DNA of 64,000 nt, taken from Paenibacillus vietnamensis (GTDB taxonomy: Bacteria > Bacillota > Bacilli > Paenibacillales > Paenibacillaceae). This document shows, one piece after another, positions 37,606 to 45,700 of this stretch. A program made the translations under genes and the position numbers. How positions within the stretch are numbered: the stretch's first letter is position 1; each line of letters begins with the position of its first letter. The stretch spans positions 1-64,000 of the forward strand of contig NZ_JAHMHW010000014.1 in NCBI RefSeq assembly GCF_020169515.1, read 5' to 3'. Below the pieces are notes generated by a model. That model worked only from the letters and a program-made list of their open reading frames with translations. It was not told the origin of the DNA and searched no databases.

Positions 37606-40119
37606 GTGAGCTCAAAATGGGCAAAGGCGGGCATAGTCGTTTTGACAACTGGAGCCTTGTTAGTGCAAAGCGGATTAACGACCGCGATTACACCAACAGT
37701 AGAGGCGGCTACGACGGTATCGGTTGCCAAGCAGGTTGTTAAGCTTAGCATTACGAGTACACTCGTTGTAGAGGATGCTCAGTTCTTGATGCAGGATCAA
37801 GGAAGAGTTCTATCATTCAGAGTCAATATTAAAAATAACGGGAAATCATCTTTGTCTTTAAATGATTATTGGATCAGACTCAAAACGGTTTCCGGCAAAT
37901 CGTACACGATTAATTTATTAGAAGCGGACAAAACGAAAAAAAGCGTAGCACCGGGTTCCTCTCAAACTGTTACATACTATGCAATCGTAGATAAAACCAC
38001 AAAACTTTCTGATTTTAAATTCGAAATCATCAAATGGGATTTTTCCGTTGCAGGATATGAACGGCGATTAGGGACCATACAGTATCCTGTCGGTGCTTCT
38101 GACATGACAAAGGTTTTTGCACCTGATTACATGCTCTTCCAATCTGCCAAGATAAAATCTGCTATTAAAACGTATGCTGTAACAAAAGACCAAAATAATG
38201 TTTACTTAACCATTAATTACTTACTAGAGAATACAGGATTGAATGCAACGGATCTTACCAATTTGAATTTATTCATCCAAACTTCAGGCCTTGCGGTCTA
38301 TAAAGTAGATACTTCTTTCTTATCAGGCATGTCCCTTGCAGCAGGAGAGAGGAAGATCGTTACTCTCCAGACTGTTTTGCCATTAGGAGTACTGGGTAAG
38401 TCACTATCGCTCATAGCTGCGTCATCCAACGAATCATCTAAAATGTATATTCCAGTAGCCGCATTAGCTATTCCAGCAATTAAGACTCCGGCTCCTACCC
38501 CAGTTGCAAAGTCCAGATCTGTTTTGATGAGCGGCCAACCGATCAATACTTTTGTGGATACGGCAATGGTGGGAGAAACCGTTTCAGGTAAAACGGAGGT
38601 ATCTCTTCAATATGCAATGCGTAATGTAGGTACGGAAGCATTAGCTTATCCTGAGTTAACCTTCTATTTATACACAGCTGATGGGATTTCCTACCCTTTA
38701 ACATTCACGAAGGATGAATCTGCAACTAAGCTGTTGCCGCAAATTAGAGAGGTACTTTCCCTTACCGGTCAAGTGCCGTCAACGGTCAAATTAGATAAAG
38801 CGCAGCTTATCGTGCGTTCAGGGGTTAAGGAAAACTCTTCAGGCTACGTTATTGGTAATTACTTATTAAAGTCGCAGCAAAGTCAGCAGGGTACAATCGG
38901 TTCTTCCTACAAGCTCAATGATTATAGCGTTTCTCTTAAAAGCATTAACCGAACGGCTGCTACAAACAGTGATGTACTTGTTGCGGAATTGGCTATTACA
39001 AACAAAGCTGCTTCCAGTAAAAGTATTCCAAATTTAAGCGGATACTTCCTTGTAAATGGCGTAAAGCTGGCAGTTGATACTACTAAAATAGCCCTGGACA
39101 ATTCGATTACGATTGCGCCTAATGAGACTTATAACATTGCTGTTTACGCTAATGTTCCGTTTACAACTGCAATAAATAATGTTTCATTTGCCTTAACGGA
39201 AACGACAGGTTCGGATGCTAGCAGTACAACAAAGCTTCTTTATCAATTTAATGCTCCAAAAGTTAGCGAAGTGCCGAACCAATCGACCGACAAACCTTAT
39301 CAGATTTTGAATAAAGGAAGCTTGACGGACGCCACTTTGAGACGTTCTGTTATGTTTGAAGGAGATAGCGGGAACTACTTCTACACGGAATTTGAAGTGG
39401 TTAACAAAGAAGCGAGAGCAAATGTGATCACTCCACTTGCCGGGTATATCAAAGATTCATTGGGAGAAACCGTACCGGTTACGTTTGCAAAGTTTGACCA
39501 AAAGGTTATGAGTAATGGTAAGGTTCTTTTATCCGCATGGACGAAAGTTTCTAAAAACTTTGATCCTTCGAGCTTCGATTTCATCGTTGGTCGAGCGGTA
39601 ACTAAAGCCAGCGGAAATGCCGGTGAAACTTCCGACGCCGTGGTCGTAAATCCAGTTAGTTACAAAATGACATTCGACGGATCAACAAATACGCAGAAAA
39701 CGCTGACGAATATACCATTTGCAGGTTATTCTTTCAGCATGAGAAACGTTCAGTCTACTCTGAATGTAGAAGGTCTTTACACAGTAACAGGCGTTAAGCT
39801 TGCATTTAATTATGATTTGGTTAAAGATCCAAACTACGACTATATCGCGGGTGATCACAAGCTGCAGTTTGAGTGGGTTGATCAAGGAACCGGAAAAACG
39901 ACTTACACCAAACAGTATGCAATCGGAACGGCTGAAACAGGCGAAACACTGCTGAAAGAAGCTAAGGATTCAGCTATGAGTTTTGTTTTCGAGGACCCGG
40001 AGGTACAAATGAAAATTCAAAAATATGAGAACTATGTTCTTAATATTTATGATGTTTTCCAAGGCTCGAAAATCTTAGTGGCAACGAAAGAAATGAAATG
40101 GTTTGTTGTTGAAAGCTAG
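37606..40119 (+). CDS. Exported protein of unknown function with tandem beta-type repeats
   Basis: I do not recognise a named family. About 837 residues start with a signal peptide (KAGIVVLTTGALLVQSGLTT, cleavage near V-E-A-A). GTG 37606 is preferred over ATG 37600 because AGGGGGA ends only one or two bases before the ATG. The mature part contains about five degenerate units of 100-130 residues, each with a strand pattern such as V-x-F-x-V-x-N-x-G/A-x-x-x-x-x-L followed by A-P-G/N-x-x-x-T/Y-x-V. Units lie near residues 60, 190, 320, 450 and 590, which is reminiscent of DUF4352-type beta sandwiches. No SLH domain, LPXTG motif or catalytic motif is seen. It lies between the S-layer gene and a short exported protein and shares their lower GC. 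It could be an S-layer-associated or wall-bound protein. Confidence 0.75.
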   Translation: MSSKWAKAGIVVLTTGALLVQSGLTTAITPTVEAATTVSVAKQVVKLSITSTLVVEDAQFLMQDQGRVLSFRVNIKNNGKSSLSLNDYWIRLKTVSGKSYTINLLEADKTKKSVAPGSSQTVTYYAIVDKTTKLSDFKFEIIKWDFSVAGYERRLGTIQYPVGASDMTKVFAPDYMLFQSAKIKSAIKTYAVTKDQNNVYLTINYLLENTGLNATDLTNLNLFIQTSGLAVYKVDTSFLSGMSLAAGERKIVTLQTVLPLGVLGKSLSLIAASSNESSKMYIPVAALAIPAIKTPAPTPVAKSRSVLMSGQPINTFVDTAMVGETVSGKTEVSLQYAMRNVGTEALAYPELTFYLYTADGISYPLTFTKDESATKLLPQIREVLSLTGQVPSTVKLDKAQLIVRSGVKENSSGYVIGNYLLKSQQSQQGTIGSSYKLNDYSVSLKSINRTAATNSDVLVAELAITNKAASSKSIPNLSGYFLVNGVKLAVDTTKIALDNSITIAPNETYNIAVYANVPFTTAINNVSFALTETTGSDASSTTKLLYQFNAPKVSEVPNQSTDKPYQILNKGSLTDATLRRSVMFEGDSGNYFYTEFEVVNKEARANVITPLAGYIKDSLGETVPVTFAKFDQKVMSNGKVLLSAWTKVSKNFDPSSFDFIVGRAVTKASGNAGETSDAVVVNPVSYKMTFDGSTNTQKTLTNIPFAGYSFSMRNVQSTLNVEGLYTVTGVKLAFNYDLVKDPNYDYIAGDHKLQFEWVDQGTGKTTYTKQYAIGTAETGETLLKEAKDSAMSFVFEDPEVQMKIQKYENYVLNIYDVFQGSKILVATKEMKWFVVES

Positions 40120-40165
40120 TAATAGGCAGATAGATATAACAGAATAGGTAGCCTAACCCTCTCAA

Positions 40166-40203
40166 ATCGGGTATCTTATATAGATAAGGTATCCGATTTT
40201 TTC
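40166..40203 (+). terminator. Rho-independent terminator after the repeat protein gene
   Basis: AATCGGGTATCTTAT (40166-40180) pairs with ATAAGGTATCCGATT (40184-40198) with two mismatched or wobble positions, followed by T residues to 40202. Confidence 0.8.
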
Positions 40204-40221
40204 TTTGAAAGGAGTAATATA

Positions 40222-40707
40222 GTGAATAAAGGATTGAAAAAAGTAGCGTTTGGTGCAGCCATTTTGGCTTTTGGTATAGGTGTGGGCATTTTTACATCTA
40301 ATTCTAGCAGTGCAGATACAGCTTTAACCCCAGGCTCCATAGAAGACCCTGTCGTGACGAAGAGTTACGTTGACGAGCAACTGGCTAAGCTGAACGAGGG
40401 TTCCTCAGGAGGCGATTCAGGGACTGTGGGGGAGACTGCGCTTGAAGTGGTGACCGTTCCCTCAGGGAAGACGCTAATGGCTGGTCAGGGGACGGAAGTA
40501 ATCGTCCGTGTAGGAAAGGCTATTGTGTACAGCTCCGATTCCAACGGGATCGCGGATCTCACGGGCGGTGAGGATTTGAAGAATGGCACGGCCATTACAA
40601 AAAATCACCTGATTTTGTTCCCGCGCGCGGGCCGCGGCATTTTGCCGGATCCGGCGCAGACGAACGGGCTGACGGTTTTGGTAAGAGGCAGCTACACGAT
40701 CCAGTAA
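40222..40707 (+). CDS. Conserved exported/membrane-anchored hypothetical protein
   Basis: A 161-residue protein with GTG start behind AAAGGAG. One hydrophobic N-terminal segment (KVAFGAAILAFGIGVGIF) serves as signal or anchor. It is followed by a short stretch with V-T-K-S-Y-V-D-E-Q-L-A-K-L, a Gly/Ser linker, and a compact C-terminal domain (about 80-161) with T-L-M-A-G-Q-G-T-E-V-I-V-R-V-G-K-A and L-I-L-F-P-R-A-G-R-G-I. I recall similar C-terminal domains in other spore-forming Firmicutes but cannot name a function. It lies between the unknown repeat protein and a spore protein gene. GC rises along its length. Confidence 0.7.
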   Translation: MNKGLKKVAFGAAILAFGIGVGIFTSNSSSADTALTPGSIEDPVVTKSYVDEQLAKLNEGSSGGDSGTVGETALEVVTVPSGKTLMAGQGTEVIVRVGKAIVYSSDSNGIADLTGGEDLKNGTAITKNHLILFPRAGRGILPDPAQTNGLTVLVRGSYTIQ

Positions 40708-40820
40708 TGTGACTCGGTTAGTACATTTTACCCGAACTGACAATAGGTTATACGCTTCAAAATGGATGGATGGATGCACAATACAAGTGTGATCTAACAT
40801 TCATTTGGAGGTGCTTCACA

Positions 40821-41105
40821 ATGAGTCGTCGTTCTTCGAATAAAGTGGTCGTGCCGACTTGCAAATCGGCATTAAATCAAATGAAGTATGAAATTGCTGC
40901 AGAATTTGGTTTGACTTCCGGCGGATATGCCGGTGGAGCGGATGCGGAGTTTGCAGGCGAGTTGGGCGCTACAGGCGGCGCTGGCGGAGGAAATAGCGTG
41001 CATTGGTCTACATTGTCGACACGCCAAGCGGGCTCGGTCGGCGGGGAAATCACAAGAAGGCTCGTAGCCCAGGCCGAAAGCGTCATGAACGGCTTCCAGC
41101 TCTAG
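40821..41105 (+). CDS. Alpha/beta-type small acid-soluble spore protein with Gly/Ala-rich insert
   Basis: A 94-residue forespore protein that coats and protects spore DNA. The family halves are clear: NKVVVPTCKSALNQMKYEIA (GPR cleavage region KYEIAAEFGL) and GSVGGEITRRLVAQAE near the C-terminus. They are separated by an insert of about 30 residues rich in Gly and Ala (for example GGAGGGNSVHWST), which makes the protein longer than the usual 60-75 residues. The ATG at 40821 follows GGAGGTG; the in-frame codon at 40770 has no site. A terminator follows. No convincing sigma-G promoter was found upstream. Confidence 0.9.
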   Translation: MSRRSSNKVVVPTCKSALNQMKYEIAAEFGLTSGGYAGGADAEFAGELGATGGAGGGNSVHWSTLSTRQAGSVGGEITRRLVAQAESVMNGFQL

Positions 41106-41177
41106 CCCAAAAATCCGGCATCCATTGACACTAAGCGACATTTTCGGTATCATTATGTTTTAGAAGAGTTGTCTAAC

Positions 41178-41209
41178 AACCTTTTCCTCCGGGGAAAGGT
41201 TCATTTTTT
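41178..41209 (+). terminator. Rho-independent terminator after the SASP gene
   Basis: AACCTTTTCC (41178-41187) pairs with GGAAAGGTT (41193-41201), followed by CA and six T residues. It lies 53 bases before metK and could also act as a metK attenuator, but no SAM-riboswitch core precedes it. Confidence 0.8.
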
Positions 41210-41261
41210 GTGTAGAAAGTTTGCACTTATAACATACTAAGGTTGTAGGAGGTTGATACGG

Positions 41262-42476
41262 ATGTCGGTTAAAGGACGCCACTTGTTCACATCGGAATCG
41301 GTTACTGAAGGCCATCCCGATAAGATTTGCGACCAAATTTCTGATGCTGTCTTGGATGCATTCCTCGAAGCAGATCCATATGCGCGTGTCGCTTGTGAAG
41401 TTTCTGTAGCAACAGGTCTTGTTTTGGTAATTGGTGAAATTAGCAGCAGCGCGGATTACGTTGATATTTCTGCGATTGCGCGCCGTAAGATTAAGGAAAT
41501 TGGTTATACCCGTGCAAAATACGGCTTCGACTCCACGACATGCGCGGTTCTGACATCGCTCAACGAGCAGTCGGCTGACATTGCGCAAGGCGTTAACGCT
41601 GCGCTTGAGTCCCGCGAAGGCAAAGACATGAAGAAGGAAAACGAAGATATCGGCGCAGGGGACCAAGGCTTGATGTTTGGTTTCGCAACGAACGAGACTC
41701 CTGAGCTTATGCCGCTTCCGATCGCCTTGTCGCATCGCATCGCGCGCCGCTTGTCGGAAGTGCGTAAAAACGACACGCTGGGTTACCTCCGTCCGGATGG
41801 TAAAACGCAAGTAACGATCGAATACGTAGACGGCAAGCCTGTACGCGTAGATACAATCGTTGTATCGACTCAGCACGCTGAGGAAATTACGCTGGAGCAA
41901 ATCCAGAAGGATATTCTTGAGCATGTCATCAAGCCGGTTGTTCCAGTGGAATGGCTGGATGAGCAAACAAAATATTTCATCAACCCTACGGGCCGTTTCG
42001 TTATCGGCGGACCTCAAGGCGATGCCGGTCTTACAGGCCGTAAAATCATCGTCGACACGTATGGCGGCTACGCTCGTCATGGCGGCGGCGCATTCTCCGG
42101 CAAGGATCCAACAAAGGTTGACCGTTCGGCAGCTTATGCCGCTCGTTACGTGGCGAAGAACATCGTCGCTGCAGGCCTTGCGGACAAATGTGAAATCCAG
42201 CTGGCTTACGCGATCGGCGTAGCTAGACCGGTTTCGATCAATGTCGACACTTACGGCACAGGCAAAATCGCCGAAGAGAAGCTCGTTGAGCTGATCAACA
42301 GCAACTTTGACCTTCGTCCGGCCGGCATTATCAAAATGCTCGACCTTCGCCGTCCGATTTACGCTCAAACGGCAGCATACGGCCACTTCGGCCGTACCGA
42401 CGTGGATCTCCCTTGGGAGCGCGTCGACAAAGCTGAGCAGCTTAAAGCTCAAGCCGGCGTTCAAAGCGGCGTTTAA
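41262..42476 (+). CDS. metK: S-adenosylmethionine synthetase MetK
   Basis: A 404-residue cytoplasmic enzyme making S-adenosylmethionine from methionine and ATP. The signatures FTSESVTEGHPDKICDQISD, GAGDQGLMFGFA, GGPQGDAGLTGRKIIVDTYG (ATP/phosphate loop) and GGGAFSGKDPTKVDRSAAYA are intact and the length is normal. The ATG at 41262 follows TAGGAGG by nine bases; the TTG at 41253 sits inside that spacing. It appears monocistronic, with a terminator on each side. Confidence 0.97.
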   Translation: MSVKGRHLFTSESVTEGHPDKICDQISDAVLDAFLEADPYARVACEVSVATGLVLVIGEISSSADYVDISAIARRKIKEIGYTRAKYGFDSTTCAVLTSLNEQSADIAQGVNAALESREGKDMKKENEDIGAGDQGLMFGFATNETPELMPLPIALSHRIARRLSEVRKNDTLGYLRPDGKTQVTIEYVDGKPVRVDTIVVSTQHAEEITLEQIQKDILEHVIKPVVPVEWLDEQTKYFINPTGRFVIGGPQGDAGLTGRKIIVDTYGGYARHGGGAFSGKDPTKVDRSAAYAARYVAKNIVAAGLADKCEIQLAYAIGVARPVSINVDTYGTGKIAEEKLVELINSNFDLRPAGIIKMLDLRRPIYAQTAAYGHFGRTDVDLPWERVDKAEQLKAQAGVQSGV

Positions 42477-42487
42477 TAGCGATTCAA

Positions 42488-42522
42488 AAGCTTCGGTTCC
42501 TTTGGAACCGGGGCTTTTTTTT
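42488..42522 (+). terminator. Rho-independent terminator after metK
   Basis: AAGCTTCGGTTCC (42488-42500) pairs with GGAACCGGGGCTT (42504-42516) with one T-G pair, followed by eight T residues. Confidence 0.9.
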
Positions 42523-42722
42523 ATGGGCTAAAGCGGTACAAAAAAGCGGTTTAACCTAAATTTTTCATGGCGGCAAGCCGACAAATAAGGTACGGGTTTG
42601 TATTTTAAATATAAGAATTTATAAGTTTGAGCTTATAAATGACTTATATTTCATCGCGAAACGAGCTTTTACCGCCAGAGGACGGCGACAGCCGTTTACG
42701 CTTGTTGAGGAGTGAATGGAAA

Positions 42723-45700
42723 ATGAATCGTACCGGCAAGCTGTCCTTATTCGTCGCTATAATGCTGCTGCTCCAGCTGAGCTTGATCGGCCTGCCTGCA
42801 GCGCCGCGCCATGCGGAAGCCGCACCAGCAGGTCCGTCTGTTCTCGGACTTAGTCCGGCGGATGATTTGATTAATGTACCCCTTAATACCGATTTAAAAA
42901 TAACGTTCGACGAAAGCGTGAGCAAAGGGACCAGCTCCGCGGCCGTATCGGTTGTGGAATACGGGACGAACCGGGTGCTGGAAAGCATCAGCGTGTCCTC
43001 GAGCCGGATCGTGCTGGAGGATTCGCAGCGCAGCGCCAGAATCGTCCTCGACAAGTCGACGGCAAGCAGAAAACTGGAGTTGAACACGGATTATTACGTG
43101 CTGGTAGACGCGGGAGCTTTTGTCAACGTGTCGAACGGTGCGGCTTATGCGGGAATCCAGAATGCAAGCAGCTGGAACTTCCGCACGGTTGCGCAGGTGG
43201 ATTCGACACGTCCTGCGCATCTGACCAGGCTCCCGACCGGCAATGCCGCGGATATTACGGCTCCGATCGTCCTGACGTTCGATGAGCCGGTATTTGCCGC
43301 CAGCGGCAATATCCAGATCAGCTCGACCGAGGACAATCGGACGGTTGCGGTTACTTCGAGCGCCGTGACGGGCAGCGGGACGTCGACGATTACCGTAACG
43401 CCTGCTGCGGCGCTGCAGCCGGACACCACGTATACGGTGACGATTCCGGGCACGGCGTTCCAGGACGCGTCGGGCAATCTTTATAACGGGACCAGCTGGA
43501 CCTTCCACACCGATGTGGCTCCCGTGAATAGTAGCGGGCCTCTGTCGCCTGCGGATAATGCAACGTCCGTAGCGGTTAACAGTCCGCTTACGATTACTTT
43601 CGACACCAATGTGCAGGCGCGGGCGGGAAAATCCATCGAAATTAGGCGGGTGAGCAATAACACGACGTTTGAGCGTTTTGCAGCGACTTCCTCGCGCGTT
43701 GTCGTGACGGGAAATTCGGTTCGGATTTCGCCAAGCTCGAACCTGGAAGCCAATACGGCTTATTATGTGCTGATCGATGCGGGAGCATTTACGCAGCAGG
43801 ATCCGAACGGGGACAAATGGTATCACGGCATTGCAAGCGCAACGGTGTGGAATTTCAGCACGGATTACGGGAATGATACGACGGCCCCGGCCGTGACGGC
43901 ATTTTCGCCTGCGAATAACGCTGTCGTAACGAGCACGAATTCGCAGCTGCAGCTTACGTTTAACGAGCCGGTGTTTCCGAGCGGCGGCATGATTGAGATC
44001 AGGGAATCGGGGACCGGCGCCTTATTCCGCTCGATCCCGCTCACCTCGGAGCGCGTGACGGGCGGCGGAACGTATCAGATTACGATTGATCCGAACAAAG
44101 CGATTACGGGAGAAGCGGCAAAAGCGTTCGTCAACAACACGAGATACTACGTGACGATGGGGAACCGGACGATCCGCGATGCGGCAGGCAACTATTACGC
44201 GGGCTTTTCTTCGTCAGGGGCGTGGACCTTTACCGTGACGCAGGATACGGTCCGTCCGACGCTTGCGCTGCTTAGCCCGCTGAACAATGCGACACTCGTC
44301 AGCGTGAACGGCACGTTCTCGGCGACGTTCAGCGAGCCGGTGCTGCCGGGCGGCGGGGCGATCACCTTCAAGCCGGCAAGCGGAAGCATCGCGACGGAGG
44401 TTGCGGGTTCTTTTACCGTGGACAGTGCGAATAACCGGAAAATCAACATTACGCCGGCTTCGGCCTTGGTCAGCAATACGGTCTATTATGTCTATATCGA
44501 AGCTGGCGCGGTGACGGATTTGGCCGGCAATTCTTTTGCGGGCATTCTGAACGAATATCAGTGGACGTTTCGTACGTTCGGCTCCGATACGACGGCGCCT
44601 TCGCTTAGCAAGCTGCAGTGGAGCGGTTCGACTATCTCCGTTATCTATAACGAAACGCTGAATCCGGAGTCGGTTCCGTCTGCAGGAAGCTTCTATGTCA
44701 CTGTGAACGGCGCTTCGCGTCCGGTCAGCCATGTGGAGATCAGGGGAGAATCGGTGCTGCTGACGCTGACAAGTCCGATCGTGTCCGGCCAGACGGTGAA
44801 GCTGGCGTATACGAAGGAGTCGCCGATGGGCCGTCTTCAGGATCTTTCCGGCAACGAGGCGCTGAGCATCGGGTACCAGGATGTAACGGGTGCGCTGGAT
44901 ACGACGCTGCCGAGCCTGGTAAGCGGGACCGCTTCCGGAAGTGCAGTTACGCTTGTTTTCAGCAAGGAGCTGGCGGCTGTGAACAGCAACGCTTATTTGC
45001 AGTTTACCGTGACGGTCGGTGGCGTGGCTTACAGCGCGACCTCGATCTCGAGCACGGGCAGCACGGTGCTTCTGACGGTAAGCGGCACGATCCAGAATTA
45101 TCAGAACGTGCGGGTGTCTTACGCGCCGGGCGCTTATGCGCTGCGGGATACGGCCGGCAATTATTTGAATACGATCAACCATTTTAATTTGTACAGTGTG
45201 CCGGATACGACAGCGCCGGTGCTGCAGTCGATCACAGCTAGCGGTTCGGTCGTTACGCTGACCTACAACAAAACGCTGAATCCGGCGAGTGTGCCGTCAA
45301 CCGGCCAATACAGCGTGCTTGTCGACAATGTCGCACGAGCGGTCGTGCAAGTTCAGGTATCCGGCAACGGGGTATATTTGACGTTGTCCTCCGCCGTTTC
45401 TCCGGGACAGGTTGCGACCGTATCCTATCTTGCTTCGATTGCGCTTGTGACGGATTTGGCGGGCAATCCGGCTCCGTCCTTTAACAACGTCTCCTCAGGA
45501 AGCACCTCGGGAGGAAACGGCGGAAGCGGAGGCGGCCAGACCGGCAGCCTTTACGGAGCGATTGCAAAGGGAAGCCTGGTGACGCTGAACTTCGGCGATA
45601 GCTTAAACGGCGGCTACATTCCTTCGACGGCCCAATTTGCGGTGGTGGCAGGCGGAGCTTCAAAGCCGGTATCTGGCGTGTCCGTAAGCGGAAATTCCGT

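Noticed and set aside
40708..40820. Sigma-G promoter of the SASP gene
   Set aside because: CATTTTA near 40726 is the only -10-like candidate and its -35 partner would fall in the preceding coding end with poor fit.
41106..41261. SAM riboswitch (S-box) upstream of metK
   Set aside because: No S-box core or anti-terminator pairing is visible; the hairpin at 41178-41201 is adequately explained as the SASP terminator.
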